Positions 61,699-64,000 of a DNA stretch of 64,000 bases are shown in pieces. The DNA comes from Pseudomonadota bacterium (GTDB taxonomy: Bacteria > Pseudomonadota > Alphaproteobacteria > Rhizobiales > Beijerinckiaceae): contig JAKAJL010000008.1 in NCBI GenBank assembly GCA_021813805.1, positions 31,206 to 95,205 of the forward strand, given 5' to 3'. The notes under the pieces were generated by a model. The model was not told the DNA's origin. It saw only the letters and a list, made by a program, of their open reading frames with translations, and searched no databases. The translations under genes were made by a program, and so were the position numbers. Each line of letters starts with the position of its first letter. Position 1 is the stretch's first letter.

Positions 61699-63630
61699 AT
61701 GACGACATATTACTGGGCCAATGGCCAGAAAGCCGACATTCTCACTACCGTCGATTGGGGCGGCGCGCTGGCTTCAGGCGACACCGGCGTGATTGGCGAT
61801 GGCACCGTGGAAATATTAAACGGCGACGTTCTGCCTTCGCCGCTGACGCTCGATCTTGGCGCCTCGCAAAGCAGCGTCAGTTCGGTCCCGACCTCCGTAT
61901 TGTTCGATCTGGGAGTCGCGCTTGGTTCCGGTCTCGCCATCAATGACACGAACAGCGGCGGCACGATCACGCGGACCGGCAGCACGTCGCCCGAAGGCGC
62001 CGCGCTTGTCATATCGGGGACGGTGGATTCCCAGGCGGCGATCAACGTCGGCGCCGGCGACGTGCTGGACATCGTCTCCGACACCGGGCCGGCCGACACG
62101 TTCAACAATTCGGGTCAGATCAACATTCAGGGCGCCGCGTCCAATTACGGCGTTCTTTACATCGGGTCGCAGCCCGGCTCGAATGTTGCGCTGACGGCGA
62201 CTTACGGAAACATCAGCGTCACCAATGGCTTCCTTGCCGCCGCGGCGGCCGATTCGGGCGCCGGGACGATCACGCTCAACGGCAACAGCGAGGCGCTGGC
62301 GACGGCCAGCCTGCAAAATACCGCCATCGACTTCGCCGGCGGCAAAAACACTTTGGCGCTCGGCCAGACGGCGGCGGGCGCGTCCGCTTATGATTCTGTC
62401 GCAACGATCAGCGGCTTCCAGCAAAGCGACAAGATCGCGCTGCTGTCGGACGGCAGCGCCGGAGCGGCGGCGGCGTCTCTATCCTACGCGAGCGGCGTGC
62501 TGAATGTCCTGAACGGCTCCAACCAGACGGTCGCCAGCCTCGATATCGGCGCGAACTATGGCAACCAGGGATTTTACCTTTGGCAGGTCTGGAGCGTCGA
62601 CGCCAACTCGGCTTTGACGAACTACAGCACGCAGTATGACATTGGGGTCGGCGACCTTTGGACCGGCGGCGCGACAAATCCGCCCGGCGATTTCATGGCC
62701 GCTTCGAACTGGAGCAATGGCGCGCCGACATCTGGGGGGAATGCGATCATCGGGGTGGGGACTGCCGAAATAACCGCGGCGGACATTCTTCCCTCTTCGC
62801 TGAACATCGCGGTCGGGGCGCTTCAGAGCAGCTTCGGCGCGATGCCCACCTCTGTCCTCGTCGTTTCCAACGACACTCTGTCGTCCGGCCTGTCGATCGA
62901 CGATATGGCGGTCGGCGGATCGATCACTTCGCCGAACGCCACCCAGATCATGGGATCGGCGCTCGTCGTGGACGGGACCGTGACGTCCCAGGCGACGATC
63001 AATGTCGGCGCGGGCGACGCCGAATTCATCGTCGCCAACACGGGGACGGATAATTTCGTCAACCAGGGCCAGATCAACCTGAACGGCACGCCAGGGTCCG
63101 GCGGCGGCCCAGGCAATAGCGCCGTTCTCTATTTTGGCGCGGCGCCCAACGGCGCAAGCGGCGCCCTGACCGCCACCTACGGCGCGATCAGCGACAGCGC
63201 GGGCTTTATCGACGCCAATGCCGCGGATTCGGGCGCGGGAACGATTTCGCTGAGCAATGGCGAGCTGTTCGTGACGGCCGATCTGAAAGACACCGCCGTC
63301 CAGTTCGCCAGCGGCTCTTCCGGCGGCGAACTGGCGCTCGGGCAGACGGCCTCGGGCGCGGCCTCCTACCAGTCGATCGGAACGATCACAGGCTTCCAGC
63401 AGAACGACGATATCGCGCTGTTGTCGGATGGCAGCACGGCGGCGGCGCCCACGACGCTCACCTTCAACAATGGCGTCCTGAGCGTTTACGACGGCAACGT
63501 CGTCCTGGAAAAACTTGATGTCGGGAATAATTATGCCGGCCAGACCTTTTATCTGACCACGCAAACGGACGCCACCGACAATTCGTTCAACACGAATTTC
63601 ACGACCAGATACGACATCACCGTCGGCCAG
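61699..63630 (+). repeat. Two ~960-bp diverged intragenic repeats (units ~61699-62655 and ~62656-63630)
   Basis: Paired blocks [152 protein letters not shown]. Confidence 0.9.
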
Positions 63631-64000
63631 CCCTATGGCGGAACACAAATCGCCTCGGTGACGGTCGCCTGCTATTGCGCCGGGACGCTTATTGCAACCG
63701 CGCGCGGCGACGTCGCGGTCGAGGAATTGCGGATCGGCGACCTTGTCCGCACCAGGTCCGGCGCGCTTCGGCCGCTCAAATGGATCGGGCAACGCGCCTA
63801 TTCGGCCCGCTTCGCCGGCAACAATCCCGATCTTCTCCCCATCCGCTTCAAGGCGGGATCGCTCGATGAAAATGTCCCGGCGCGCGACCTGCTGGTGTCG
63901 CCGAAACACGCCATGTTCCTCGACGGCGTGCTGATCCCGGCCGAGCATCTCGTCAATGGCGCGACCATCGTCCAGGAAGCGCCGGGCGAGGACATCCATT
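61699..64000 (+). CDS. Large repeat protein with C-terminal Hint domain; 3' end beyond window
   Basis: Manual translation from ATG 61699 is open to the window end: [32 protein letters not shown]...[112 protein letters not shown]. Confidence 0.9.
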   Translation, partial: MTTYYWANGQKADILTTVDWGGALASGDTGVIGDGTVEILNGDVLPSPLTLDLGASQSSVSSVPTSVLFDLGVALGSGLAINDTNSGGTITRTGSTSPEGAALVISGTVDSQAAINVGAGDVLDIVSDTGPADTFNNSGQINIQGAASNYGVLYIGSQPGSNVALTATYGNISVTNGFLAAAAADSGAGTITLNGNSEALATASLQNTAIDFAGGKNTLALGQTAAGASAYDSVATISGFQQSDKIALLSDGSAGAAAASLSYASGVLNVLNGSNQTVASLDIGANYGNQGFYLWQVWSVDANSALTNYSTQYDIGVGDLWTGGATNPPGDFMAASNWSNGAPTSGGNAIIGVGTAEITAADILPSSLNIAVGALQSSFGAMPTSVLVVSNDTLSSGLSIDDMAVGGSITSPNATQIMGSALVVDGTVTSQATINVGAGDAEFIVANTGTDNFVNQGQINLNGTPGSGGGPGNSAVLYFGAAPNGASGALTATYGAISDSAGFIDANAADSGAGTISLSNGELFVTADLKDTAVQFASGSSGGELALGQTASGAASYQSIGTITGFQQNDDIALLSDGSTAAAPTTLTFNNGVLSVYDGNVVLEKLDVGNNYAGQTFYLTTQTDATDNSFNTNFTTRYDITVGQPYGGTQIASVTVACYCAGTLIATARGDVAVEELRIGDLVRTRSGALRPLKWIGQRAYSARFAGNNPDLLPIRFKAGSLDENVPARDLLVSPKHAMFLDGVLIPAEHLVNGATIVQEAPGEDIH

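Noticed and set aside
62479-63999. 506-aa minus-strand ORF at the right edge
   Set aside because: Antisense shadow of the open Hint-domain ORF; composition implausible
1-64000. CRISPR arrays, transposases, integrases or prophage genes
   Set aside because: No regularly spaced direct repeats or mobile-element protein motifs seen when reading the translations

Overview
This is a 64 kb window of GC-rich bacterial chromosome. Gene content (PopZ/DUF2497, PleD-DivK, DUF2336, DUF3572, TIGR01620/YcjX, CtrA-like and FNR-like sites) points to an alphaproteobacterium, probably Hyphomicrobiales; that placement is inference. I saw no rRNA, tRNA, CRISPR array, prophage or transposase. Most of the window is housekeeping: coaD, two cyclophilins, a pcm-like methyltransferase, a tolC-like gene, valS, yidD, ampG-like, thrS, bluB, nadK, fnr-like, azlCD, pleD-divK, ferredoxin, alaS, recA, ahpCF-oxyR. 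Points worth a second look: (1) an RpfF-like crotonase (candidate DSF fatty-acid signal synthase) directly upstream of a membrane GGDEF-EAL protein, resembling the Burkholderia rpfF/rpfR pairing; (2) an unclosed ORF at the right edge, absent from the ORF track, with two ~320-aa repeats and a Hint domain; (3) a cobalamin riboswitch with a perfect P1 stem before bluB; (4) a perfect TTAA-N7-TTAAC CtrA-type box before a 69-aa unknown ORF; (5) an orphan TusE/DsrC-like protein; (6) a methyltransferase-WbsX fusion; (7) a frameshifted DUF4337 gene; (8) an FNR box before an Fe-S-type FNR gene; (9) a rubrerythrin/Fe-S/DUF3501 operon. All calls were made by reading the sequence and translations, with no database search.
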